Shown here one piece after another: positions 33,875-42,947 of a DNA stretch of 64,000 nucleotides. The notes beneath the pieces were generated by a model, which was not told the DNA's origin, ran no database searches, and saw only the letters and a program-made list of their open reading frames with translations. A program made the translations under genes and the position numbers. Within the stretch, counting starts at the first letter, position 1; each line of letters opens with the position of its first letter. Source of the DNA: Microbacterium saperdae (lineage in GTDB: Bacteria; Actinomycetota; Actinomycetes; Actinomycetales; Microbacteriaceae); NCBI RefSeq assembly GCF_006716345.1, contig NZ_VFOX01000002.1, positions 1,178,001 through 1,242,000 of the forward strand, given 5' to 3'.

Positions 33875-34506
33875 CCATCGAGATCGGAATCATCGAAGAC
33901 CATCCGGCGATGCTGCTCGGCACCGTCGCGATCCTCCACAAGAGCGACGACATCCGCGTCGTCGCCCATGGGACGACGGCGGCGGCGGTGGTGCGCCACG
34001 GAGGTCCGTTGCACGTGGTGCTCCTCGACCTGTCGCTCGCCGACGGCACCGGCCCCGCCGAGAACATCCAGGCGCTGGCGCCGCTGGGCGCACCGATCAT
34101 CGCCTACACCTCGGGGGAGCGTCCGCATCTGATCCGAGAGGCGGCCCGCGCCGGGGCGTCGGGAATGATCCGCAAGTCCGACCGGATCGACCTGATCGCC
34201 GAGGCGGTGCGCCGCGCAGCCCGCGGCGAGATCGTCGCCAGCGCCGATTGGGCGGCCGCCCTCGAGTCCGATCGCGAGTTCGTGTCGGCACAGCTGAGCC
34301 CGCGCGAAGCGGAGGTCCTGTCGCTGTACGCCTCGGGTGAGACCGCGAAACAGGTCGCGCAGCTGCTGTATCTGTCGCCGGAGACGATCATCGATCACGT
34401 ACGCCGGATCCGCGCCAAGTACGCCGCGGTCGATCGGGCGGCACCCACCAAGGTCGATCTCTTCCGCCGTGCGGTCGAAGACGGCCTGGTGGCACCCGAG
34501 CGCTGA
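33871..34506 (+). CDS. Orphan NarL-family response regulator
   Basis: 211 residues, GTG start preceded by GGGAGG. Receiver domain at 1-120 with E9-D10, phospho-acceptor D53 in LLDLSL, T80 and K102 (RKSD). LuxR-type helix-turn-helix at about 140-200 (LSPREAEVLSLYASGETAKQVA, then LYLSPETIIDHVRRI). The receiver is complete. No histidine kinase gene is adjacent, so its partner must be elsewhere. It converges on the SLC13 gene. Micro-frames precede its start. Confidence 0.88.
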   Translation: MTIEIGIIEDHPAMLLGTVAILHKSDDIRVVAHGTTAAAVVRHGGPLHVVLLDLSLADGTGPAENIQALAPLGAPIIAYTSGERPHLIREAARAGASGMIRKSDRIDLIAEAVRRAARGEIVASADWAAALESDREFVSAQLSPREAEVLSLYASGETAKQVAQLLYLSPETIIDHVRRIRAKYAAVDRAAPTKVDLFRRAVEDGLVAPER

Positions 34507-34527
34507 GCACGGTCTCGTGCGGGGCGC

Positions 34528-36096
34528 TCAGCCGCTGAACGGCCAGATCAACGGCACGTAGAAGACCGCGACCGCGAAGAACAGCAGCATGAGCGGTAGA
34601 CCGAGTCGCGCGTAGTCGCCGAACCGGTAGCCTCCGGGCTCCATCACCAGGAGATTGGCCGGAGTCGCCACCGGCGTGAGGAACGCGGCGGCACCGGCGA
34701 CGGTCAGTGCCATCAGGAACGGGAGCACCGAGGCATCCATCGCGCTCGCGAGAGCGACCGCGACCGGCGCCACGATCAGCACGGTGGCGGTGTTGCTGAT
34801 GAGCTGGCCCAGCACGAGCGTGATCAGCACGATGACCGCGACGGCGGCCTGAGGTCCGGTGTCTCCCAGCCAGGTGCGCAGGGTCTCGGCGATCAACGTC
34901 GCCGCACCTGTCTCTTGGAAGGCCGTCGACAGCGGGATCATTCCGGCGACGAGGATCACCGTGGTCCAGGAGATCGCGCGGTAGGCGCGCGCGATCGGCA
35001 CCACCCCGGTCAGGATCAGTGCACCGGCGGCGAGGAGTCCGGCGATCGCGGCGGGCACGATGCCGGTGGCGAGCAGGACGATCATGGCGAGCACGATGAC
35101 GGACGTGCGCTTCGCACCCGCACCGAGCGGAACGGACCGCCGCAGCGTGAGCGGCGCATCGACGACCAGGACCTCGTCTCGCTGGGCGGTGTGGCGCTGC
35201 AGGTCGTCCCAGGAGCCGTCGAGCAGCAGCGCATCTCCCGCGCGGAGCCTGTCGCCGGCGCTGGCGAGAGGCTCGCCGCCACGGCGCACGCCGAGCACCA
35301 CGAGATCACCGCTCGGAGTGCACATGCCGGCGAAGACATGGAGTCCGATCAGGGAGGAACGCGGGGGCACGACCACCTCTGCGACGCCCCGTGCCGCCGA
35401 CATCAGCGGGCGGTCGGTGGTGATCTCGTAGTCCGCCCTCAGCGTGCGGGCGAGCTTCTCGAGGTCGACCGGTGCGGAGGCCGCAGCTCTCGAAGGGAGC
35501 AGTCGAGACCCGAAGAGCAGGATGATGGCCAGCGTGCCGACCACCAGCGGCAGCCCGACCAGTGCGAACTCGAAGAAGCCGAAGGCGCGTCCTCCGTTGT
35601 CGGCGGACACCTCAGAGACGATGATGTTCACGGGCGTGCCGGTGAGCGCGAGCATCGACCCGGCGTGTGCCGAGAAGGCGAGCGGCATCAGCATCTGCGA
35701 CGGGGCGATGCCCGCGCGGGCCGCGACCACGACGACCAGGGGCAGCAGCGCCGCGACCGCCCCGTTCACGCTGATGACGGCCGTGAGGACGGCCGTGAGC
35801 AGACCGATCGTGATCAGCAGGCGCCGCCGGTTCGTGCCGGTACGTTCGATGACCTCCTGCCCAGCCCAGGCGACGATGCCGGTCGATTCCAGCGCTTCGC
35901 TCACCACGAACAGGGCGGCGATGAAGAGGACCGTGGGGTTGCCGAATCCGGCCAGCGCGCTGTGCAGATCGAGAACACCGAAGAGGTAGAGGGCGACGGA
36001 CACCCCCACGGCGACGACGCCGAGGGGGATGCGATTCGACACGAACGCGATCACCGCGCACAGCAGAATGATGAGCGTCGTCACGATCGGGTCCAT
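34528..36096 (-). CDS. SLC13/CitMHS-type anion carrier with TrkA-C insert
   Basis: 522 residues from the ATG at 36096; two in-frame starts further upstream are possible. About eleven membrane segments. The DASS-type repeats are seen as ALEGLVAWAGQEV-like (here ALESTGIVAWAGQEV) with SVNGAVAALLPLV, and as GAATLIAETL with ISNTATVLIVAPVA. A cytosolic RCK-C (TrkA-C) domain lies at about 230-310, ending in LRAGDALLLDGS. The family carries dicarboxylates, sulfate or other anions; the substrate is not inferable. Confidence 0.85.
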   Translation of the reverse strand: MDPIVTTLIILLCAVIAFVSNRIPLGVVAVGVSVALYLFGVLDLHSALAGFGNPTVLFIAALFVVSEALESTGIVAWAGQEVIERTGTNRRRLLITIGLLTAVLTAVISVNGAVAALLPLVVVVAARAGIAPSQMLMPLAFSAHAGSMLALTGTPVNIIVSEVSADNGGRAFGFFEFALVGLPLVVGTLAIILLFGSRLLPSRAAASAPVDLEKLARTLRADYEITTDRPLMSAARGVAEVVVPPRSSLIGLHVFAGMCTPSGDLVVLGVRRGGEPLASAGDRLRAGDALLLDGSWDDLQRHTAQRDEVLVVDAPLTLRRSVPLGAGAKRTSVIVLAMIVLLATGIVPAAIAGLLAAGALILTGVVPIARAYRAISWTTVILVAGMIPLSTAFQETGAATLIAETLRTWLGDTGPQAAVAVIVLITLVLGQLISNTATVLIVAPVAVALASAMDASVLPFLMALTVAGAAAFLTPVATPANLLVMEPGGYRFGDYARLGLPLMLLFFAVAVFYVPLIWPFSG

Positions 36097-36183
36097 AGGG
36101 CTGACCATAAACGGCGCTGCGCAGCCCGGCATCCCCCAATTCTGGGGGGGTCATGCTCGGGTCACTCACGCCAGGATGGGATC

Positions 36184-37845
36184 ATGCCTGCCGAGAAGGA
36201 ACTGAGCACCCCGAGTGCCGACAGCAAGGGGTTCCTGAACTGGATCGAGAAGGTCGGCAACAAGGTGCCCGACCCCACGATCATGTTCGTGTACCTGATC
36301 GGACTGATCGCCGTCCTCTCCGCGATCCTTTCGTGGGTCGGGGTGTCGGTGACCGACGAAGTGGTCACTCCCGTGCCGCGGGACGAGTTCTCGCAGATCA
36401 ACGAGCATCTCGGCGGCACATGGAGCATCTACGACTCGGTCACCGGCGAGCCGGCCGAGGTCCCCGACTACATCGTCGAGGAGCGCACCTTCGACGTGCG
36501 CAACCTGCTCTCGGTCGACGGCGTCCGCTTCTTCTTCACCTCGTTCGTCGACAACTTCGCCGGCTTCGGGGTGGTGGCAGTGGTGCTGATCGCGATGGCG
36601 GGCGTCGGCGTCGCCGAGCACGCCGGGCTGATGGGGGCGCTGATCCGTCGCGTCGTCAAGGTCGCGCCGCGCCGCTGGCTGGCCTTCATCCTGATCTTCG
36701 TCGGGGTGCTGTCCTCGGTCGCGACGGATGCCGGATATCTCATCCTCGTGCCGCTCGCCGCGGCCGCGTTCCTCACCGTCGGGCGGAATCCGCTCGCCGG
36801 GCTCGCCGCCGCGTTCGCCGGTGTCGGGGCGGCCTTCGGGGCGAACCTGCTGATCACGCCGAGCGACAGCATGCTCACCGAGATCACGAACGAGGTGCTC
36901 ACCTCCGCCGGGATGGAGCCGATCGAGGTCACCCAGAACTTCTACTTCGGGATCGTCTCGTCGATCCTCCTCGCCGTCGTCGCCCTTCTGGTCACGGTGT
37001 TCATCACGGAGAAGCGGCTGGGTGCATACGACCGCAGCGGACTCACGATCGCGGACGAGACGGAGAACATCGACCACGACGCCGAGGCGCGCGGCCTGCG
37101 GTTCTCGTTCTGGGCGCTGCTGGGGTACGTCGCCCTGATCGCGTTGCTCACGGCTCCTCCCGGTGCACCGCTGCGCGATCCCGAGACCGGGGCCATCATC
37201 GGGACCACGCCGTTCATGGCGAGCCTGGTGTTCATCATCTCGCTGGCGTTCCTGGTGTGTGGTCTCGCCTACGGCGCGGGAGCACGCACGCTGCGTGGGG
37301 GCTCCGCCGCCGTCGGAGCGATCGCCAAGACGTTCGCGAGCCTGGGCGGGCTGCTGGTGATGTTCCTGATGATCGCCCAGTTCATCGCCCTGTTCAACTG
37401 GACGAACCTGCCGACGGTGGCGGCCGTGTCCGCTGCCGAGCTGCTGCAGCAGGCGAACGTGCCGGCGATCGTGCTGCTGCTCGCCTTCATCGTGGTGATC
37501 GTGATCCTCGACTTCATCCTCCCCGGGCTGGTTCCCAAGTGGGTGATCTTCGCACCGGTGTTCATCCCGATCTTCGCCTCGCTCGATGTGGCACCGCAGA
37601 CGCTGCTCGCCGCCTACCGGGTCGGTGATTCGCCGGTCAACGTGCTGACCCCGCTCATGGTCTATCTGCCGTTCATGGTCACCGTCGCGCAGCGCTACAA
37701 GAAGGATGCAGGAATCGGCACGATCATCGCCCTGATGATCCCGTATGCGATGTGGATGCTGATCTCGTGGGTCGCTCTGTACGTGGTGTGGTTCCTCCTC
37801 GGCATCCCCTGGGGTCCCGGCTCTCCGGTCGACATGGTCGGCTGA
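36184..37845 (+). CDS. AbgT-family transporter
   Basis: 553 residues from the ATG at 36184. About a dozen membrane segments. AbgT features include NWIEKVGNKVPDPTIMFVYLIG at the N-terminus (22 residues, split by a loop), the ATDAGYLILVPLAAA stretch, and SPSDS-type LLITPSDSMLTEI. E. coli AbgT imports p-aminobenzoyl-glutamate, while other members export sulfonamides. CAGGAT six bases before the ATG is a weak leaderless-type -10. An M17 aminopeptidase follows 68 bases later, which suits peptide-like substrates. Confidence 0.88.
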   Translation: MPAEKELSTPSADSKGFLNWIEKVGNKVPDPTIMFVYLIGLIAVLSAILSWVGVSVTDEVVTPVPRDEFSQINEHLGGTWSIYDSVTGEPAEVPDYIVEERTFDVRNLLSVDGVRFFFTSFVDNFAGFGVVAVVLIAMAGVGVAEHAGLMGALIRRVVKVAPRRWLAFILIFVGVLSSVATDAGYLILVPLAAAAFLTVGRNPLAGLAAAFAGVGAAFGANLLITPSDSMLTEITNEVLTSAGMEPIEVTQNFYFGIVSSILLAVVALLVTVFITEKRLGAYDRSGLTIADETENIDHDAEARGLRFSFWALLGYVALIALLTAPPGAPLRDPETGAIIGTTPFMASLVFIISLAFLVCGLAYGAGARTLRGGSAAVGAIAKTFASLGGLLVMFLMIAQFIALFNWTNLPTVAAVSAAELLQQANVPAIVLLLAFIVVIVILDFILPGLVPKWVIFAPVFIPIFASLDVAPQTLLAAYRVGDSPVNVLTPLMVYLPFMVTVAQRYKKDAGIGTIIALMIPYAMWMLISWVALYVVWFLLGIPWGPGSPVDMVG

Positions 37846-37913
37846 CGCGTCACCTCCCCCCGTCGCCGATGCAGCACGGGGCTTCCCGACATCCGCACCG
37901 AAGGAACAGACCC

Positions 37914-39425
37914 ATGGACCGTAGACCGAACAAGATCATCCCCGCCGACCTGGCCACGGTGCCGGGGCTCGATGCGCTCGAGGCCGCGCGCATCGAGGTC
38001 GGCGCCATCCCCTCCGATGCGCAGGCGATCGGTGTCGGGGTCTACACGGACGGCGACGTGCCAGGCGAGGTCGGGTTCGACCGCGCCGCGCTCGAGCAGG
38101 CAGGTTTCACGGCGAAGCCCGGCAGCGTGCTGAACGTGCCCCGCGCCGGTCGGCCCGATCTCGTCGTGATCGGTCTCGGCGCCCAGGACGACCTCACCGC
38201 CGATGTGCTGCGCGATGCCGCGGCGGTGCTCATGCGCGGTGCCGCCCGCCGTGAGCGGGTGGGGCTGCGGATCGATGACCTCGCGGGCGTCGAGGTCGAG
38301 GTCGCCACACGGGCGCTCGCCGAGGGTGCGCTGCTCGCCCGCTACCGCTACACGGTGCTGAACAGTGCGTCGACGCATATCGCCCTGAAGGCGCTCACCC
38401 TCGACATCCCGGGGTATGGCGATGTCGATCAGCCGATCACCCAGGCGTTCGTCGGAGCCCGAGCGGCAGTGGTGGCTCGCGACCTCGCCAACACTCCTCC
38501 CGGCCACCTCACAGCGGTCAACATGGGCGAGATCGCCGAGTCGCTGGGGGAGCGCTTCGGCTTCGCCGTGGAACTGTTCGACAAGGAAGCGCTGATCGCG
38601 CTCGGCTGCGGCGGACTCCTGGGCGTCAACCAGGGTTCGACCGAAGAGCCGCGCATGATCAAGCTCACCTACACGCCGTCGGGGGAGAGCAGCGGGCACC
38701 TCGGACTGGTCGGCAAGGGCATCATGTATGACTCGGGCGGCATCAGTCTCAAGCCGAGCGACCCGATGCATCTGCTGATGAAGATGGACATGGGCGGTGC
38801 GGCCGCAGTGCTCGGCGCATTCACCGGCCTGCGCGACGCCGGTACGACAGCGACCGTCTCCGGTTGGCTGATGTGCACCGACAACATGCCCTCCGGAACC
38901 TCCTACAAGCTCGGCGACGTGCTCACCGCCCGCGGCGGGACGACCATCGAGGTGAAGAACACCGACGCCGAAGGGCGCCTCGTGATGAGTGACGCGCTCG
39001 TGCTCGCGAACGAGGACGGCGTCGACGCCATCGTCGACATCGCCACGCTCACCGGCGCGGCGCTGGTCTCTCTCGGATCCGCGCGAGCCCCTGTCTTCGG
39101 CAACGATCAGCGCACGGTCGATCTCGTCACCGCAGCGGCCGCCACGGTCGACGAGCAGGTGTGGCAGCTGCCTCTGGAGAGGAAGTACCGTCCGCAGCTC
39201 GACTCGGAGATCGCCGACATCGCGAACCTCGGCGGCCCGTTCGCGGGTGCGACGACGGCGGCCCTCTTCCTGGAGCACTTCGTCGGGAAGACGCCCTGGG
39301 CGCATCTCGACATCGCCGGGACCATGCAGACCGAGAAGGACGACGCCTGGCGCACCGCCGGAGCGACCGGGTTCGGAGCCCGCATCCTGCTCGAGGTCGC
39401 ACGCGGGTTCGCCCCCGCATCCTGA
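37914..39425 (+). CDS. pepA: Leucyl aminopeptidase (M17 family)
   Basis: 503 residues, ATG with AAGGAAC upstream. Cytosolic, two-metal aminopeptidase. Metal and catalytic motifs are complete: GKGIMYDSGG (K268, D273), K280 and MDMGGAAAVLGAF, then the family signature NTDAEGRLVMSDAL. The N-terminal non-catalytic domain covers 1-165. The order AbgT carrier then aminopeptidase suggests uptake and hydrolysis of gamma- or alpha-linked amino acid conjugates, but this is inference from position. Confidence 0.92.
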   Translation: MDRRPNKIIPADLATVPGLDALEAARIEVGAIPSDAQAIGVGVYTDGDVPGEVGFDRAALEQAGFTAKPGSVLNVPRAGRPDLVVIGLGAQDDLTADVLRDAAAVLMRGAARRERVGLRIDDLAGVEVEVATRALAEGALLARYRYTVLNSASTHIALKALTLDIPGYGDVDQPITQAFVGARAAVVARDLANTPPGHLTAVNMGEIAESLGERFGFAVELFDKEALIALGCGGLLGVNQGSTEEPRMIKLTYTPSGESSGHLGLVGKGIMYDSGGISLKPSDPMHLLMKMDMGGAAAVLGAFTGLRDAGTTATVSGWLMCTDNMPSGTSYKLGDVLTARGGTTIEVKNTDAEGRLVMSDALVLANEDGVDAIVDIATLTGAALVSLGSARAPVFGNDQRTVDLVTAAAATVDEQVWQLPLERKYRPQLDSEIADIANLGGPFAGATTAALFLEHFVGKTPWAHLDIAGTMQTEKDDAWRTAGATGFGARILLEVARGFAPAS

Positions 39426-39450
39426 AACCCATCACAGAACGAGGAGTGCC

Positions 39451-39867
39451 ATGGCTTCATGGACGTATGTCGGACCGCTCAACTTCGCGGTGTTCGCTGT
39501 TCCCTTCGGCGTCGACCTCACGGTCGTCATCAAGGAGTTGGAGACGCTCCAGCGGGCGCATTCGATCGAAGTGCTCGACATCGAGCTGATCGCCGGAACG
39601 GCGGATGGCGGTGTGCGACGGGAGACATTCGAGAACGCCTCCGCTGACGCGGCCGAGACGGATCTGCTCGATGACGACGACCTCGCGGAGATCGGTCGAG
39701 AGCTCGCCGCCGGGGAACGTGCACTGGTGGTGGTCTACGAAGACCGCAGCCTCGCCGGGGTCGCCGGACTGGTCGGTGGCCTCGGCGGCCGCAACATCTG
39801 GTCGGGCGGGATCGACGCCGCCGATCTCGACGACGAGTCCGCACCGCAGGAAGGGGCAGGAGCATGA
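39451..39867 (+). CDS. DUF6325-family protein
   Basis: 138 residues, ATG with GAGGAG. One weakly hydrophobic N-terminal segment (GPLNFAVFAVPFGVD) and a mixed alpha/beta body, with an acidic ETDLLDDDDLAEI region and glycine-rich AGVAGLVGGLGGRN. It belongs to a DUF1269/DUF6325-like group of unknown function. Its stop overlaps the ATG of the SHOCT gene by four bases, so the two are coupled. Confidence 0.7.
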   Translation: MASWTYVGPLNFAVFAVPFGVDLTVVIKELETLQRAHSIEVLDIELIAGTADGGVRRETFENASADAAETDLLDDDDLAEIGRELAAGERALVVVYEDRSLAGVAGLVGGLGGRNIWSGGIDAADLDDESAPQEGAGA

Positions 39868-40141
39868 GCCTGTTGAGAACGGCCGCGCGCGCTTCCGTGG
39901 CCACACGCGTCGTGGGCAACGTACAGCGCCGCCAGCGCCAGCAGTGGGCGGCGCAGGACGCCGCGCAGGCGGCGGCATCGGTTGCCCCGGCCCCGCCCGC
40001 CGCGCCTGCGAGGGGGGCAGCCCGGCGGTCGATACGCAGCAGCTGATCGGCCAGCTCCAGCAGCTCGGGCAGCTGCGGGATGCCGGTGTGCTGACCGAGG
40101 CCGAGTTCACGACCCAGAAGCAGCGTCTTCTCGGGTCCTGA
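39864..40141 (+). pseudogene. SHOCT-domain protein gene with a frameshift
   Basis: The ATG frame (starting MSLLRTAARASVATRV) reads through a Pro/Ala linker and stops at 40046 after 60 codons. The -1 frame carries the expected C-terminal SHOCT motif (LGQLRDAGVLTEAEF) and ends at 40141. The frames join at a run of six G at 40012-40017. Adding one G would restore a protein of about 92 residues. A sequencing error, a real one-base deletion or slippage on the G run could each explain this. The short SHOCT domain usually ends membrane or oligomeric proteins. Confidence 0.7.
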
Positions 40142-40220
40142 CCGCGGCATCGTGAGACTCGGATGCCGTGATCGCGGCATCCGTCATCGAAGGCCGCTTC
40201 GGCGGCAAGGGAGTATCTGC

Positions 40221-40625
40221 ATGTCTTTCTGGTCAACCATCGTCGACGCCATCTGGTGGTTCCTCACGATCTTCGTGTTCGTCGCCTACCTGATGGCGTT
40301 GTTCTCGATCATCAGTGACCTGTTCCGCGACCGCGCGCTCAACGGTTTCGCCAAGGCGGTGTGGCTGCTGTTCCTGGTGTTCCTGCCGTTCCTCACCGCG
40401 CTGGTCTACCTGATCGCCCGCGGCAAGGGCATGGGTGAGCGCTCGGCGCAGCAGGCGGCCGCGGCACAGCACCAGGCCGAGGACTACGTGCGTTCGATCG
40501 CCGGCTCGGCGGCGACACCGACCGATGAGATCGAGCGGGCCAAGCGCCTGCTGGATGCGGGCGCCATCAGCGACACCGAGTTCTCCTCGCTGAAGCAGGC
40601 CGCCCTGGCTCGCGTCACGGCATGA
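40221..40625 (+). CDS. Membrane protein with PLDc_N and SHOCT domains
   Basis: 134 residues from the ATG at 40221. Two membrane segments (WWFLTIFVFVAYLMALFSII and VWLLFLVFLPFLTALVYLI) match the phospholipase D N-terminal family, without any catalytic domain. A helical linker leads to a C-terminal SHOCT motif (AKRLLDAGAISDTEFSSLKQ). This is a frequent actinobacterial architecture with unknown function. Being next to another SHOCT gene, it may act in the same complex. Confidence 0.85.
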   Translation: MSFWSTIVDAIWWFLTIFVFVAYLMALFSIISDLFRDRALNGFAKAVWLLFLVFLPFLTALVYLIARGKGMGERSAQQAAAAQHQAEDYVRSIAGSAATPTDEIERAKRLLDAGAISDTEFSSLKQAALARVTA

Positions 40626-40653
40626 CCCGAGCATTCGACGAGGGATCGCGCCG

Positions 40654-41220
40654 ATGACGCACGATCCTTCTCCTGCGGTGCCGGGCGCCGCGGAGCCCCT
40701 GCCTCCGGGTGGCGGCGCCGCGGCGCCCGGCACCGCACGTCTCGGCACCTTCGCCACGTCAGCCGAGGGCATCTACGGCCTCATCATCGTGGCGGGCATG
40801 ATCGTGGTCAGTCGCAACCTCACGGCGAGCTCCGGTGAGGCGCTGCTCTCGGTGATCGCGACCCTGCTGGTCTTCTTCGCGGCGCACGTCTACGCGGCGG
40901 CGGTGTCATGGATGGCGGACCATCCGGAGCGCGATGGCGGGATCGGTTCGGCGATCCGTCACGGCCTCCACGAATCGCTCGGCCTGCTGGGCCTGGCCGC
41001 GGTGCCCGTCCTGATCCTGTTCCTCGGCTTCGCCGGAGTGCTGCACGACGCATTCGCGGTGTGGATGGCACTCGGCGCCGACGTTCTCCTCCTGGCGATC
41101 GTGGGGTGGGTGATCGCCGGTACGCGCACCACGAGCGTGTGGGCGCGGTTGGGCGGAGCGCTGGTCACGGCATCGTTCGGCGGTATCCTGATCGCGCTCA
41201 AAGCCCTCATCCACCACTGA
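40654..41220 (+). CDS. Small integral membrane protein, function unknown
   Basis: 188 residues. A Pro/Gly/Ala-rich N-terminus (about 30 residues) is followed by four hydrophobic segments: GIYGLIIVAGMIVVS, SVIATLLVFFAAHVYAA, LGLLGLAAVPVLILFLG and VLLLAIVGWVIAG. A conserved-looking SWMADHPERD loop lies between the second and third segments. I do not recognise a family. The alpha/beta hydrolase starts seven bases after its stop, so they may be co-transcribed. Confidence 0.65.
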   Translation: MTHDPSPAVPGAAEPLPPGGGAAAPGTARLGTFATSAEGIYGLIIVAGMIVVSRNLTASSGEALLSVIATLLVFFAAHVYAAAVSWMADHPERDGGIGSAIRHGLHESLGLLGLAAVPVLILFLGFAGVLHDAFAVWMALGADVLLLAIVGWVIAGTRTTSVWARLGGALVTASFGGILIALKALIHH

Positions 41221-41227
41221 CCGGAAC

Positions 41228-42907
41228 GTGACCATCGAGAATCCCCCCGCCATCGACCCGATGATCGATCGCCCGAACCCTCCTCGTCGATGGTGGCACC
41301 TCGATCCCGGGGGCGCGCTGGGTGGACTCGGGTTCGCCGTGCTGTCGGTGACGCCTTCTCTGCTGCCGCGGACCGCGTTTTTCCAGGGTGTGGTCACCGC
41401 TGTCGCGTTCGCTGTCGGATACCTGCTCGGCGTCGCCGTCTGGCGTGTGCTGCGCGGGCTGATCCGGCGACGTCCCGGACCTGCGCTGCACCGGGTGCTG
41501 TGGATCATGTACGCGACGATCTGGCTCGCCGCTGCCGCCGCGCTGTCGGTGCTGGCGCTGTCGTGGCAGAACGAGGTGCGTGCTCTGGTCGAGATGCCGC
41601 CGTTGGGTGGCGCGGACCTCACGGCCTTCCTGGCCGGCTTCGTTCCCGTGGTGGTGCTGCTGCTCGCGATCGGGAAGTCGAACCGGCGGGTCTTCCTCGC
41701 ACTGCGACGCCGGAGCGGGACGCCGCTGGCGATCCTCGGCACCTCGACGGTCATCGTCGCGAGCACCGCGGGCATCGTGCTGGTCATGATGATCGCGGTC
41801 GACACCATCTACGCCGGGCTCAACGCGGAACCCGAGTCCCGTGTCACGGAGCCGAACTCGACATACCGTTCGGCGGGTCCGGAGTCGGCGATCGATTGGG
41901 AAGACCTCGGCAGGCACGGGGCGGCATTCGTCGGAGGGGGACCGACGGCCGACGAGATCTCTGCGCTCATCGATGCCCCCGCGACGGAGCCGATCCGCGT
42001 CTACGCCGGACTGGCATCCGCCGACACCGTCGAGGAGCGCGCTCAGCTGGTGGTCGCGGAACTCGAGCGCACCGGTGCCTTCGATCGCGATGTGCTGGTG
42101 GTCGCCACGACGACCGGGTCAGGGTGGCTCGAGGCGCAGACGGTCGACTCGATCGAGTATCTGCACGCGGGCGACACGGCCATCGCCGCGCTCCAGTACG
42201 CCTACACCCCGAGCTGGGTGTCGTTTTTGTTCGATCCGGACGCCCCGGTCGAGGCGGCCCGCGTGCTGTTCGACGCGGTGGAGGAGCGGTGGCTGCGGCT
42301 GCCGACGGACGATCGGCCCCAGCTGATCAGCTACGGACTCAGTCTCGGGGCGCACGGCAGCCAGGCGGTGTTCGACGACCTCGATGCGGTGCGCGCGCGC
42401 ACGGACGGCGCGATGTTCGTCGGGAGCCCGGCGGGGTCGACGCTGTGGCGGTCGCTGCAGGACGCGCGCGATCCCGGGAGCCCGGTGTGGCGGCCGGTGC
42501 TCGACAAGGGGCGCGAGGTGCGGTGGATGTCGCGCGACGGTGATCAGCGGTTGCTCGACGGACCCTGGGAGCAGCCTCGTGTGCTGTATCTGCAGCACGC
42601 GACGGATCCGGTGACGTGGTTGTCGCCCGAGCTGCTGTGGCGTGCGCCCGAGTGGTTGGAGCCGGATCAGCGGGGCGAGGACGTCAGCCCCTCGATGCGG
42701 TGGATCCCGGTGGTCACCGCGGTGCAGGTGGGTATCGACATGCTCGGCGGCGAGGCGGTGCCCGCTCGCCACGGACACAACTTCGGCGACGTCGTCACCT
42801 CCGGGTGGCGCGAGGTCACCGGGGATGCAGGGTTGGGGGAGACGGCGATCGACGCCATCCGCACCGAGATCGAGAGCTACGCGCCGATCCAGCCGTTCCA
42901 GGAGTGA
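41228..42907 (+). CDS. Membrane-anchored alpha/beta hydrolase (Abhydrolase_9 type)
   Basis: 559 residues, GTG start. Four or five N-terminal membrane segments (SVTPSLLPRTAFFQGVVT and others to about residue 185), then a C-terminal hydrolase domain. The nucleophile elbow appears as GLSLGAHGSQ, with the serine inside; LYLQHATDPVTWL and RHGHNFGD are candidates for the Asp and His of the triad. The family is found mainly in actinobacteria and has no proven substrate. It converges on the 2H phosphoesterase gene. Confidence 0.82.
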   Translation: MTIENPPAIDPMIDRPNPPRRWWHLDPGGALGGLGFAVLSVTPSLLPRTAFFQGVVTAVAFAVGYLLGVAVWRVLRGLIRRRPGPALHRVLWIMYATIWLAAAAALSVLALSWQNEVRALVEMPPLGGADLTAFLAGFVPVVVLLLAIGKSNRRVFLALRRRSGTPLAILGTSTVIVASTAGIVLVMMIAVDTIYAGLNAEPESRVTEPNSTYRSAGPESAIDWEDLGRHGAAFVGGGPTADEISALIDAPATEPIRVYAGLASADTVEERAQLVVAELERTGAFDRDVLVVATTTGSGWLEAQTVDSIEYLHAGDTAIAALQYAYTPSWVSFLFDPDAPVEAARVLFDAVEERWLRLPTDDRPQLISYGLSLGAHGSQAVFDDLDAVRARTDGAMFVGSPAGSTLWRSLQDARDPGSPVWRPVLDKGREVRWMSRDGDQRLLDGPWEQPRVLYLQHATDPVTWLSPELLWRAPEWLEPDQRGEDVSPSMRWIPVVTAVQVGIDMLGGEAVPARHGHNFGDVVTSGWREVTGDAGLGETAIDAIRTEIESYAPIQPFQE

Positions 42908-42932
42908 GCCCGCGCGGTCACCGTGCGCGGGC
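42908..42932. terminator. GC-rich hairpin between converging genes
   Basis: gcccgcgc (42908-42915) and gcgcgggc (42925-42932) are perfect complements around a 9-base loop. It begins immediately after the hydrolase stop and faces the 2H phosphoesterase stop. Confidence 0.6.
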
Positions 42933-42947
42933 GGTGCGGCTTGGCGA

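Noticed and set aside
34502..34527. Weak hairpin between the orphan regulator and the SLC13 gene
   Set aside because: Short GCTGAGC/GCTCAGC and GCAC/GTGC pairs overlap both stop codons, but they are not aligned into one stem, so I did not call a terminator.
34915..36183. A long upstream extension of the AbgT reading frame
   Set aside because: It covers the antisense of the SLC13 gene. AbgT homology begins at the ATG at 36184.
40005..40020. Programmed -1 frameshift on the six-G run of the SHOCT gene
   Set aside because: The codons do not form the canonical slippery heptamer (X XXY YYZ) and no downstream structure is evident, so an indel or read error is the simpler explanation. It is kept only as one option in the finding.
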